The notes beneath the pieces are model-generated. The model did no database searches. It was not told where the DNA came from and saw only the letters and a program-made list of their open reading frames with translations. Position numbers and translations under genes: made by a program. DNA of 51,073 nucleotides from an uncultured Prevotellaceae bacterium. GTDB taxonomy: Bacteria > Bacteroidota > Bacteroidia > Bacteroidales > Bacteroidaceae. The DNA is taken from NCBI GenBank assembly GCA_946185285.1, contig CAMHIS010000008.1, forward strand, positions 1-51,073. The letters are read 5' to 3'. Shown piece by piece: positions 36,232-43,340 of this stretch (positions are counted from its first letter, which is position 1; the number at the start of each line of letters is the position of its first letter).

Positions 36232-37437
36232 TTACTCAAACACCCCGAAAAGGTTCTGACTCTCGAACATCTCCATGACCTGCTGTTCGACTGGCGTTCG
36301 GCGCACCATTTCGTTGTCGTGCCAGAACTGCTGGTCGTAGCCTTGCTCCCTGACATAATTGTGCAGGTCGCCGTAGTTCCACATCTTCCGGCCTCCTTCA
36401 GCACTGGCCATGCCGTCAACGTTGAACATAATGGAGCGGGTATTGATGCTCTTGCCGTAACGCATGAACTGCTGGTCGACGTAGACTGACTGCACTTCGA
36501 GGAACCCACGCTCCTCGGTCATGTTGACTGTGAGGTGGAACGTTGAGGACTGATTGGTTTTTATCTGTCTGACGACCTTCCCCGTATCCACCTCTTCCAC
36601 GACATATTCTTTGTGGACCACGTTGACGTTGCGCACCTCGCCCTCCATCCTCTGCAGGAGGTGGGTACGGGCATTGACGTAGAGCGTCACCGCGAGGACG
36701 CTTTGCCAGAGACGGGGCTTTGGTGCGAACTGTATGGCCAAGATGCGGTCGTCGCCGTCGCCCATGATGTCGTAGCCCACATCGTAGTAGTCACGGTAGT
36801 TGCGCACCAGGGGCTTTACGCCAATGTTGTCATGATAGTCATAGCGTGTCAGCATGGGCAGTTCTGAGACGATGAAGAAGTTGGTCCAGAAGGAGTAGCG
36901 GTGCAGGCTGTCGGGCTGTATGCCGGCAAAGCGGCCTTTTAGCAGGACCAGATCGCGCAGGAATACGGCCGACTTAGCCTGGAGGAATGCTTCCATCAGT
37001 TCGAAGCAGGTGCTGTCAGCAAAGGTGGTCTGGCGGTAGAAGAAGCTTGACTTGCGTTTCTCGTTCTTACGCAGCTGGCGCCGGGTCTCGCTGGTAGTCT
37101 TGCGGATGAAGTCCTTCAGATCAATGGGTGTTACTATCACCTCCTTCAGCTGGTTCGCCAATGGCTCCAGGGCAACCCTGCCGCCCAGTTCGGAAGCCTT
37201 GACATGAATTGTCCTGTAGCCCACGTAGCTGATCCGGAGCACGGTGCCCGGACTGCACTTGATGGAAAAGACGCCCACAGCATTGGATATGGTCGACGAC
37301 TTCTGACCGGCATATACACTGGCAAAAGGCAGCGGCTCATGAGTCTTTGCATCGACTATGGTGGCCTCGAACCTCTCGAGTTGTGCCATCAAGGGCAACG
37401 ACGACAGCAGCAAAATGACCATCAGCAGTTGTTTCAT
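36232..37437 (-). CDS. CarboxypepD_reg-like surface protein
   Basis: About 401 residues from MKQLLMVILLLSSLPLMAQ (signal peptide). Residues 22-100 form a CarboxypepD_reg-like beta domain (FEATIVDAKTHEPLPFASVY, GVFSIKCSPGTVLRISYVGY, RTIHVKASELG), the domain usually found at the start of TonB-dependent receptors; here no plug or barrel follows. The rest is a helical/beta domain (SFFYRQTTFADSTCFELMEA, FLQAKSAVFLRDLVLLKGR) of the type often called DUF5686 or a carboxypeptidase-like-regulatory protein in Bacteroidota. Probably in the outer membrane or periplasm; function not known. The start at 37437 is chosen over 37473 because of the signal peptide. Confidence 0.85.
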   Translation of the reverse strand: MKQLLMVILLLSSLPLMAQLERFEATIVDAKTHEPLPFASVYAGQKSSTISNAVGVFSIKCSPGTVLRISYVGYRTIHVKASELGGRVALEPLANQLKEVIVTPIDLKDFIRKTTSETRRQLRKNEKRKSSFFYRQTTFADSTCFELMEAFLQAKSAVFLRDLVLLKGRFAGIQPDSLHRYSFWTNFFIVSELPMLTRYDYHDNIGVKPLVRNYRDYYDVGYDIMGDGDDRILAIQFAPKPRLWQSVLAVTLYVNARTHLLQRMEGEVRNVNVVHKEYVVEEVDTGKVVRQIKTNQSSTFHLTVNMTEERGFLEVQSVYVDQQFMRYGKSINTRSIMFNVDGMASAEGGRKMWNYGDLHNYVREQGYDQQFWHDNEMVRRTPVEQQVMEMFESQNLFGVFE

Positions 37438-37498
37438 TGCGGTAAGTTTTTGTATTAGCTTTCGCGAGTTCACGGAGGGAACTCTGATTATGAATCAC

Positions 37499-37541
37499 GG
37501 GGACAGGTTTTTGATTCCTCTATAAATCAAGAGCCTGCCCC
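37499..37541. repeat. REP-like palindromic element 1 (GGGGACAGG...CCTGCCCC)
   Basis: Outer arms GGGGACAGG (37499-37507) and CCTGCCCC (37534-37541), inner arms TTGATT (37511-37516) and AATCAA (37525-37530) around CCTCTATA. It resembles hairpins mobilised by REP-associated tyrosine transposases (RAYT). A second copy is at 40995-41034. A short direct repeat CCCCATGATTAA follows. Confidence 0.7.
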
Positions 37542-37622
37542 CATGATTAATCCCCATGATTAACTGGCGTCCTTGGGGGATATTCGTACCTCGGATGGGT
37601 GTTCGGTTGCTTGAAATTACTG

Positions 37623-38531
37623 TTATAGCGCGGCGACTTCATCGGCGGTGAGACCACTCGCCTTTACAATGTCGTCAATGCTCAGTCCCATTGCTTTCAG
37701 ATTGCGGGCAATGTCCATGCGGCCTTTGTGTTCGCCCTCTGCGCGACCCTCTGCGCGACCCTCTGCGCGACCCTCTGCGCGACCCTCTGCGCGACCCTCT
37801 GCGCGACCTTTAGCCTCACCTTCCATAAACTGGCCTTCCATCACGACGAGGGTGTCGCGATAGTGACGGAGGCTTTCATCATACTGGCGGCGCTCCTCTT
37901 TGTCGAGTGAGGACACCTCGGCAATCTCTGACAGGCGCTTGAAAACAGCGTCCTGTGCCGCCCAGGGCATTCGTTGCAATATATCCATGTGCTTCAGTGC
38001 ATATATTATACGTTCAAAAGTGTTCTTACAATCATCTGCCTCTTTTGTAAAGTAAGGCAGCTGTAGGTAGATGAGCCGCACCTTGTCCGAAAACACCGTC
38101 AGGCGCTTCATGTCCATCAGTGCCACATCCGAGCGGAATTCGTTGGAAATGTCAGTCAGCTTGAAATTCAGGAAAGCCACCAGATAGACGGCCTTGATGT
38201 CGTAGTTCCATTCGCTCCCCCTTTCACCCTGCTCCACAATGGAACGGGAGAGATAGTAGATGCTGCGTTGCTTAAAGTAAGGCTGAAACTTGTTCTGCAT
38301 CTCAACAATGATGTGCTCACCTGTGTCGGTCTCACAATAGATGTCGTATATCAGCGAGCGGTCGCTATCGGTAATACGTACTTGCTCCTTGTCAAGGAAC
38401 TTCACATCTACTATGCACCGTTCATCCTTGAGCAGTCCATTAAGGAATGCTATCAGTACCGGCTTCGAGAACTCCTGCCCGAAGATGCGTTTGAAGCCTA
38501 CATCCGTAAACGGATTGATGAATTTTCCCAT
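37623..38531 (-). CDS. Rpn-family recombination-promoting nuclease / putative transposase
   Basis: 302 residues. The start MGKFINPFTDVGFKRIFGQE and DEHII.. region (RSLIYDIYCETDTGEHIIVE, MQNKFQPYFKQRSIYYLSR) are the PD-(D/E)XK nuclease core, with acidic residues in the D...EMQ motif. It belongs to the Rpn family, which nicks DNA and stimulates RecA-independent recombination. Before the C-terminus lies a run of six AEGR units coded by perfect 12-bp repeats (37735-37806), so the linker length can change. The end (ARNLKAMGLSIDDIVKASGL) is a small helical domain. A -7 box (38560-38568) lies upstream. Confidence 0.9.
   Translation of the reverse strand: MGKFINPFTDVGFKRIFGQEFSKPVLIAFLNGLLKDERCIVDVKFLDKEQVRITDSDRSLIYDIYCETDTGEHIIVEMQNKFQPYFKQRSIYYLSRSIVEQGERGSEWNYDIKAVYLVAFLNFKLTDISNEFRSDVALMDMKRLTVFSDKVRLIYLQLPYFTKEADDCKNTFERIIYALKHMDILQRMPWAAQDAVFKRLSEIAEVSSLDKEERRQYDESLRHYRDTLVVMEGQFMEGEAKGRAEGRAEGRAEGRAEGRAEGRAEGEHKGRMDIARNLKAMGLSIDDIVKASGLTADEVAAL
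37735..37806. repeat. Six tandem 12-bp repeats inside the Rpn gene
   Basis: Six perfect head-to-tail copies of CCCTCTGCGCGA, coding for AEGR repeats on the minus strand. In-frame length, so gain or loss of units changes only the linker. Confidence 0.95.
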
Positions 38532-38559
38532 ATTCTCGCGATTCTTCTGTTACGCCGCC

Positions 38560-38568
38560 GCAAAGATA
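38560..38568 (-). promoter_or_regulatory. -7 box of the Rpn gene
   Basis: Minus strand reads TATCTTTGC, 29 bp before the ATG at 38531. Confidence 0.6.
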
Positions 38569-38655
38569 ACAAGAAAAATCCGAACTGCCAAGCAATTCGG
38601 ATTATTTCTTCCTTGGTGTCCTTGGGGTTGCTTGTACGGGCGCGCTTACGTAATT

Positions 38656-39093
38656 TCACGGAGTGGCCAACAAGGCGTATGGGATGTTGTCGCATAGCAT
38701 GGAGCAAGCCGCCTGTTCGGCTTCATTCTCACTGATATGATGATCCATAGCGTTTTGGTCGATTGCTGGAGATGACTGAGCAGCCAAGGGCTTTACGTAC
38801 TTAGTGACAGTGCGCATCTGATATACGGTGTCACGGACGGTCTCAGTATGCACAATTGTGTCGTGCTGCACAAGGACGTTCTGCGCCATTGGCTGGATGT
38901 CAGACTGGGATATATTGGCACGAACGCCGTAGCCAGCAATAAAACTGATGACGCTGGCAGCTATGGCTATAACGGCGGCAAGACCACGACGAGGACGTTG
39001 ATGGCGGCTCCAGGGCGCAACGTCCATGCGGTTGTTGACGGTCTCGCACTGACGGCGGGCCGACTGAATGATCTGTTCGTTAGTGATTCTCAT
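38656..39093 (-). CDS. Small single-pass membrane protein, probable anti-sigma or sigma-coupled
   Basis: 145 residues. The N-terminal third is cytoplasmic and basic, then one membrane helix (AAVIAIAASVISFIAGYGV, about residues 38-57), and a periplasmic part with no known domain. It starts 14 bp inside the end of the upstream ECF sigma factor gene, the usual position of an anti-sigma factor, although it lacks the recognisable zinc-binding anti-sigma domain. A role in controlling the sigma factor is inferred from position only. Confidence 0.75.
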   Translation of the reverse strand: MRITNEQIIQSARRQCETVNNRMDVAPWSRHQRPRRGLAAVIAIAASVISFIAGYGVRANISQSDIQPMAQNVLVQHDTIVHTETVRDTVYQMRTVTKYVKPLAAQSSPAIDQNAMDHHISENEAEQAACSMLCDNIPYALLATP

Positions 39094-39655
39094 ATTTCTT
39101 TAGTTTTTTGCGGATGATGTTCATTGTCTTGTGGAGACGCGATTTGACAGTACCTTCAGGAACGCCGACAATCTCGGCTATCTGCGGAATTGTCAGTTCT
39201 TCCTGATAGTGTAGAGAGAATATCTGGTGCAACGGTGCAGGCAGTTCGGCGAGCACCTGCGTCAAGGCTTCGTCGAGGGCGGCTTGGTCGAGCTGCACTT
39301 CTATCTGCTGGTCTGCCACAGGCTCAGCATCGAGGGTGGCCAACAGTTCTGCCTCGTAGGCATTGCTGCGATAGTGGTTGCGACAGATGTTGTAGGCGAT
39401 GGTGAAGAGCCATGTATCAACCCGGCGTCCCTCCTGATAGCGACTGCGGGCTTCGTAGGCACGGAGGAACACGTCGTGGGTAGCATCGGCTGCCAGTTCC
39501 TCGTCGCCACCTAACTGCAGGAAGAAGAAGCCTTTCAGTCGCCGGGCATAGCGGCGATACAGCTCCTCGAAAGCTGTATCGCTGCCCTTCGCAGCCTTTG
39601 CCATCAACTGCTCGTCGGTCTGCTGGCGTAGGGGATGAAGACGGAAGATGCTCAT
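39080..39655 (-). CDS. ECF-type RNA polymerase sigma factor (module 1)
   Basis: 191 residues. Region 2 (FEELYRRYARRLKGFFFLQL, DATHDVFLRAYEARSRY, VDTWLFTIAYNICRNHYRS) and region 4 (APLHQIFSLHYQEELTIPQI, AEIVGVPEGTVKSRLHKT) are both complete, as in group 4 (ECF) sigma factors. It directs RNA polymerase to specific promoters under stress or signal control. It lies within a three-gene run: a 421-residue secreted protein (4-bp overlap), this sigma, and the membrane protein (14-bp overlap). Confidence 0.95.
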   Translation of the reverse strand: MSIFRLHPLRQQTDEQLMAKAAKGSDTAFEELYRRYARRLKGFFFLQLGGDEELAADATHDVFLRAYEARSRYQEGRRVDTWLFTIAYNICRNHYRSNAYEAELLATLDAEPVADQQIEVQLDQAALDEALTQVLAELPAPLHQIFSLHYQEELTIPQIAEIVGVPEGTVKSRLHKTMNIIRKKLKKYENH

Positions 39656-40914
39656 TTCAGATACGCTTTGAACTCATCCACATCGTAGTTCTCTTTCTCC
39701 AGCCGATCGATGATGTCGGTAAAGATGCCGTGCAACCACTGATAGCGCTCCCGGTTGTGCTTCTTGTAGTAGGGAAGCTGGTCATGCAGCAGCCGCATAT
39801 AGTTCATGGCGTATGCATCGGCAGAAAACGAGAAGAGCTGTGTGTCCTTCATTTTCGGATGGAATGGTATGCGCAGATACTCCAGGCGGTAGCGCTGTTC
39901 TATGTTGCGACGTTTCACGGCCATATTGTCGTAGGGCTTGGTGGAGTAACGTATGGTCAGCCCTTCGTTGTATAAGCGGGCTTTCAACTCGTCAGGCAGG
40001 CCATATCCCAAAACATACCCCTGCATGTTGTGGGCCGACAGATAGACGGGGCGCTTGGAATGGTCGAAGATGTAGCGCATGATAGCCCGCTGCTTTTCCA
40101 TCTGATCATCGTATCCCTGCCAGTACCACTCCTTGTCAAAGGTAATGCCGATGTGCCCAAACACATCCTTCACATACTCAGGATTCATAGAGGCATTCTC
40201 GTCATAAAGAATTTTGTCCTGATGCACGCCCAACACCCGTTGCAGGATGAGCTTGCCAATGATATCGCCCTCGTGGGCACCACAATAGACAGCACCTGTC
40301 TCCATGCCCTGCAGTTCGTTGAAATGGTACTGCAATGTCTCATCAGGATACTGACCGCTCTCGTACAAGCGTTTCAAGAGGTTGTTGATCCGCATGGTGT
40401 CGCACTTTGGAATGAGGTGCATTATCCAGCGCTCATAGTCACCGGCCAAGGCATGGGCGGGCAGCGTAGCAATGGCAGAGTCGGCATAAGCATCGTGGTG
40501 CATATACAGCGTCGTCATATTATTCTTTTTTGCCAGTTTCTCTTCCTCTTCTGGCAGATAGCTGCCTTCGTATGCACAAGAATAAAAGGTGTAAGTGCCG
40601 GGGATAGTCTTCTCCATGCGTCCCACCACGTTCAGCTGCTTACGTAATTGCTCGCCGCCATACCAGTCCTTGGTGGTATTGATTCTGCGGTAAACCTTTT
40701 TCTCCGACACCTCGAAGAGGTTACGCCAGGCCACTTCGTCCTTCGGATGAACCTGTACGTAGGTGTTCCAGAAATTGTAAAGACTGTCTGTTTTCTCTAC
40801 GTCAACGTATAGAGTCAGAAGTTCTTCCCTGTCTATACGTTCCGTCTCCTGTGCGTTGGCTGCGGTCATCATCATTGTGGCGGCTGCCAGCATGGTCATC
40901 ATTTTCCGTTTCAT
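39652..40914 (-). CDS. Secreted hypothetical protein upstream of sigma module 1
   Basis: About 420 residues from MKRKMMTMLAAATMMMTAAN (signal peptide). No family is recognised by eye. Features: an N-terminal region (ERIDREELLTLYVDVEKTDS, LYNFWNTYVQVHPKDEVAWR) and tyrosine- and tryptophan-rich segments (FYSCAYEGSYLPEEE, YNEGLTIRYSTKPYD). It overlaps the ECF sigma gene by 4 bp, so all three genes of this module are co-translated; it may be a signal protein or an output of the module. The start at 40914 replaces an unlikely one at 40989 that would extend into the REP-like element region. Confidence 0.8.
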   Translation of the reverse strand: MKRKMMTMLAAATMMMTAANAQETERIDREELLTLYVDVEKTDSLYNFWNTYVQVHPKDEVAWRNLFEVSEKKVYRRINTTKDWYGGEQLRKQLNVVGRMEKTIPGTYTFYSCAYEGSYLPEEEEKLAKKNNMTTLYMHHDAYADSAIATLPAHALAGDYERWIMHLIPKCDTMRINNLLKRLYESGQYPDETLQYHFNELQGMETGAVYCGAHEGDIIGKLILQRVLGVHQDKILYDENASMNPEYVKDVFGHIGITFDKEWYWQGYDDQMEKQRAIMRYIFDHSKRPVYLSAHNMQGYVLGYGLPDELKARLYNEGLTIRYSTKPYDNMAVKRRNIEQRYRLEYLRIPFHPKMKDTQLFSFSADAYAMNYMRLLHDQLPYYKKHNRERYQWLHGIFTDIIDRLEKENYDVDEFKAYLK

Positions 40915-40994
40915 ACTGTTCTTTTTTTGAAGTTTGTTTTGACAGCATACACACGAAACGGCGAATCGTTCATTATATTTTAGAATCACAGAGA

Positions 40995-41034
40995 GGACAG
41001 TTTTTTGATTCCTCTAAAAATCAAGAGTCTGTCC
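40995..41034. repeat. REP-like palindromic element 2
   Basis: GGACAG (40995-41000) and CTGTCC (41029-41034), inner TTGATT and AATCAA around CCTCTAAA, same architecture as 37499-37541. It lies about 80 bp before the start of the secreted gene 39652-40914. Confidence 0.7.
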
Positions 41035-41042
41035 CCATAATT

Positions 41043-41145
41043 ACAGGCGTCGGCCTTACGTTGCTTGCCGTCAGGAGCCTCGAATTTGAACTGGTTAGTG
41101 GCACTAACCAGTTCGATACCCTCTTTACGAAATTTACCTTTCAGT
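41043..41145 (-). pseudogene. Fragment of a BRO/antirepressor-like gene
   Basis: Minus strand frame reads LKGKFRKEGIELVSATNQFK and FEAPDGKQRKADACN, the pattern of the KilA-N/Bro-N-like antirepressors of Bacteroidota (YWRKLK..L..EG....TN...K..A.DGK.R.TD). Only about 35 codons remain; the end runs into the REP-like element 2. Identification is by a short pattern only. Confidence 0.5.
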
Positions 41146-41297
41146 TATCCATCATGTTTCCTTATCTCTGCCTGCAAAGTTACGATATTCCCGCCGAACG
41201 GCCAAATTTTTCTGTCGATTTTTCTGCGCCCCGCATTGGGAACGTCCGTAGGTCTGAACAAGGGGAGTGAATCGTACGCCGTTCAGACCCCCTCTAA

Positions 41298-41318
41298 CTC
41301 CCCCTGACTCAGGGGGAG
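41298..41318. repeat. CTCCCCCTGA palindrome
   Basis: CTCCCCCTGA, one base, TCAGGGGGAG: perfect 10-bp arms. This is a common dispersed palindrome in bacteria. It lies between the antirepressor fragment and the end of sigma module 2. Confidence 0.7.
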
Positions 41319-41343
41319 AAATGGTGTGACAAAAGCTCCGCTG

Positions 41344-41742
41344 TCACATGTGCCTGTTGGCCTGCATACGCAAGATGTCGTGCACGTTACTGGCAATGCT
41401 CATCAAGCCGAGACTCATCAGCAGGGAAAGGATGGTGGCGGAGAGTGTGCGGGAGTTGTCGGCAAGCCAGAGGAGAATGCTCGACTGCACGTGGACGGTG
41501 AACAGGGGCACGTCGGCAGGCGTGGAGAGTACGAAGGCCAAGGTGACGGCTCCGCTGACGATGCCAATGACGAAGGCGGCGACCATTGCCATCTTATAGC
41601 GACGGAGGGTGGCCTCCTGGTGCTGGCGGACGTACTCCACAGCATCGAGCCGGCGGGTGAGTGCTGCCATGAAGCCGGCCTTGTCGTCGAAATGTGGTTT
41701 CTGGGCGAGGAACAGTTCCTCGAGTGCTTTGTCTTTGTTCAT
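41344..41742 (-). CDS. Membrane protein paired with sigma module 2
   Basis: 132 residues. N-terminal cytoplasmic region (KALEELFLAQKPHFDDKAGF), then two membrane helices (AMVAAFVIGIVSGAVTLAFVL and TILSLLMSLGLMSIASNVHD, with one in between not clear). It begins 4 bp inside the end of the ECF sigma factor gene, as an anti-sigma gene would. Its family is not recognised. Confidence 0.75.
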   Translation of the reverse strand: MNKDKALEELFLAQKPHFDDKAGFMAALTRRLDAVEYVRQHQEATLRRYKMAMVAAFVIGIVSGAVTLAFVLSTPADVPLFTVHVQSSILLWLADNSRTLSATILSLLMSLGLMSIASNVHDILRMQANRHM

Positions 41743-42215
41743 AGCTTCAGTCTTGCTTTTAGTTTGTCGCGACCTCGCGAGAGCTGCTTCTTCACGGCGT
41801 CCTCCGAGGCATCGGTAATGGCGGCAACCTCCTTGATGTCGTAGCCGCTGAGATAGTAGAGGGTGATGGCAGAGCGCTCCTTGGGCGGCAGGGTGCGCAG
41901 GGCGAGATAGAGGTCCTGGTGCTCAAAGCTGTCGTCGGCGGCATGGGGGCTGATGAGTGTGCGGGCCTCGTCGAGCGTCTCTGTCGTGCGACTGCTCGCC
42001 TTGTGGTTGAGGAACGTGTTGTGGGCAATCTTGAAAAGCCACGAGCGGAAACGGCCCATGTCCTGATAGCCAGCCGACGAGAGGTAGGCCTTCACCAGCG
42101 CGTCCTGCGCCAGGTCGTCGGCCTGGCTCTTGTTGCCGCAGCAGAGGGCGAGCAAGAAGCCGCGAAGTGCCTCCTGCTCACGCTCTACTTGGGCTATGAA
42201 CTGGTTGCGTGTCAC
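41739..42215 (-). CDS. ECF-type RNA polymerase sigma factor (module 2)
   Basis: 158 residues. Region 2 (LRGFLLALCCGNKSQADDLA, QDALVKAYLSSAGYQ, FRSWLFKIAHNTFLNHK) and region 4 (ALRTLPPKERSAITLYYLSG, YDIKEVAAITDASEDAVKKQ) are complete. The residue run CCGNKSQADDLAQDALVKA is the region 2.2-2.3 core. It is a second, different ECF sigma factor 1.6 kb from the first. It overlaps its membrane partner by 4 bp and follows the DUF6249 gene by 3 bp, forming a three-gene run. Confidence 0.94.
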   Translation of the reverse strand: MTRNQFIAQVEREQEALRGFLLALCCGNKSQADDLAQDALVKAYLSSAGYQDMGRFRSWLFKIAHNTFLNHKASSRTTETLDEARTLISPHAADDSFEHQDLYLALRTLPPKERSAITLYYLSGYDIKEVAAITDASEDAVKKQLSRGRDKLKARLKL

Positions 42216-42218
42216 AGT

Positions 42219-42668
42219 CTATGCCTGAAGTGCGGTTACACGTCTTTCCTCAGCCTCAATCTCCTTGGCGAGCATCTTCTTGCTGATATGATAATGAGCA
42301 AGGAAGGCGATGCCAATGGCCAGAAGGATGCCGCCTGTAAAGTATATACGAATAAGGTCGTTAGGGTCCATCCCGCCCCTATAGTCAATCAATAATGCAT
42401 AAACCAAAATACTGATACCGAACAATGCGATAACGCTTCCCCACAACAGATTCGAGAGCAGTTTCTCCTTCAGCAGCTTCTTCTTCGGCGAAATCTTCTT
42501 CATCAGTTCCTCGATGTCCATTTCCGGATTCTTCTCAATAGCAGCCAGCACGATTTGGGTTCGCTGGTTGGTCTCGTTCATCTTCTGGCGAATGCCAAGC
42601 CAGATGACAACGATGGGGAGCACGCATCCACAGCCGAGGGGGATAAGCAGAGCAAAGATTTGTTCCAT
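42219..42668 (-). CDS. DUF6249-like membrane protein
   Basis: 149 residues. An N-terminal membrane helix (FALLIPLGCGCVLPIVVIWLG), a cytoplasmic helical part (ERNPEMDIEELMKKISPKKK) and two more helices (NLLWGSVIALFGISILVYAL, IYFTGGILLAIGIAFLAHY). It fits the Bacteroidota family DUF6249, whose members often sit before an ECF sigma gene. It is the first gene of the run with the sigma factor (3-bp gap) and its membrane partner. Confidence 0.8.
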   Translation of the reverse strand: MEQIFALLIPLGCGCVLPIVVIWLGIRQKMNETNQRTQIVLAAIEKNPEMDIEELMKKISPKKKLLKEKLLSNLLWGSVIALFGISILVYALLIDYRGGMDPNDLIRIYFTGGILLAIGIAFLAHYHISKKMLAKEIEAEERRVTALQA

Positions 42669-42806
42669 AATTCTTCTTGTTTTTTATTGTTTAACTTCTG
42701 TTTTCTTGAACCGATTCACTACTATAACAGTTCGGAAGAGCAAAAGGTGACGTCAGCACGAAAAAAAACGCCGGGTTGATGTGCTCTTGTGAGCTGCCCA
42801 ATGCAT

Positions 42807-43340
42807 TTATCCCCCCGTCTGCTGCTTCATTCCCTCGAAGAATTTCTGCTGCAGCTGGCGGGCAAGCTGGTTGTCGGGATTGAGCTTCAGGGCTTTCTCG
42901 TAGTTCTGCATCACGTCGATGTAATAGCGCTGGCCGTTCTGGGCGGGGTTCTGCACGATGCGCACCATGTAGAGGAAGCCGCGGAGGGTGCAGACGTCAG
43001 ACGGGTCGGCAGACGTCATCTGCTCCAACGTCGTGATCCTCTGTTCCGCTTCCTTCAGAAGGTTCTCGGTCTGCGGGGCGTGGGGATTCATCACCGAGAA
43101 ATTCAGACTCTGCAAGGCCATCTGATACTTGGGCTGGATGCTGTCGGGGAACATGGCCTCGATGCGCTTCATTTCCGCAATGCAGTTGACGAAAGCCTCG
43201 GGCGTCGGCTGCTGCAGTTTGGCGAGCGACTGGCCGATGAGCGCCTGCATCTGCACAGGCTGCTGGGCAAAGGTTCCAAGACTTGCCATCACGAAGAGGG
43301 CGATAACTAACACGCGTTGTTTAGAAATTAGAGATGTCAT
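42807..43340 (-). CDS. TPR-like secreted protein next to the TonB receptor
   Basis: About 177 residues from MTSLISKQRVLVIALFVMAS (signal peptide to TFAQ). The rest is helical and repeat-like (EAFVNCIAEMKRIEAMFPDS, MQNYEKALKLNPDNQLARQL), the last segment being a clear TPR unit. Its start overlaps the end of the TonB-dependent receptor gene by 20 bp, so the two are translated together. Probably periplasmic, perhaps helping assemble the receptor or processing its cargo; inferred only. Confidence 0.85.
   Translation of the reverse strand: MTSLISKQRVLVIALFVMASLGTFAQQPVQMQALIGQSLAKLQQPTPEAFVNCIAEMKRIEAMFPDSIQPKYQMALQSLNFSVMNPHAPQTENLLKEAEQRITTLEQMTSADPSDVCTLRGFLYMVRIVQNPAQNGQRYYIDVMQNYEKALKLNPDNQLARQLQQKFFEGMKQQTGG

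Noticed and set aside
37735..37806. Possible CRISPR-like array
   Set aside because: The 12-bp units are head to tail without spacers and keep the coding frame of the Rpn gene.
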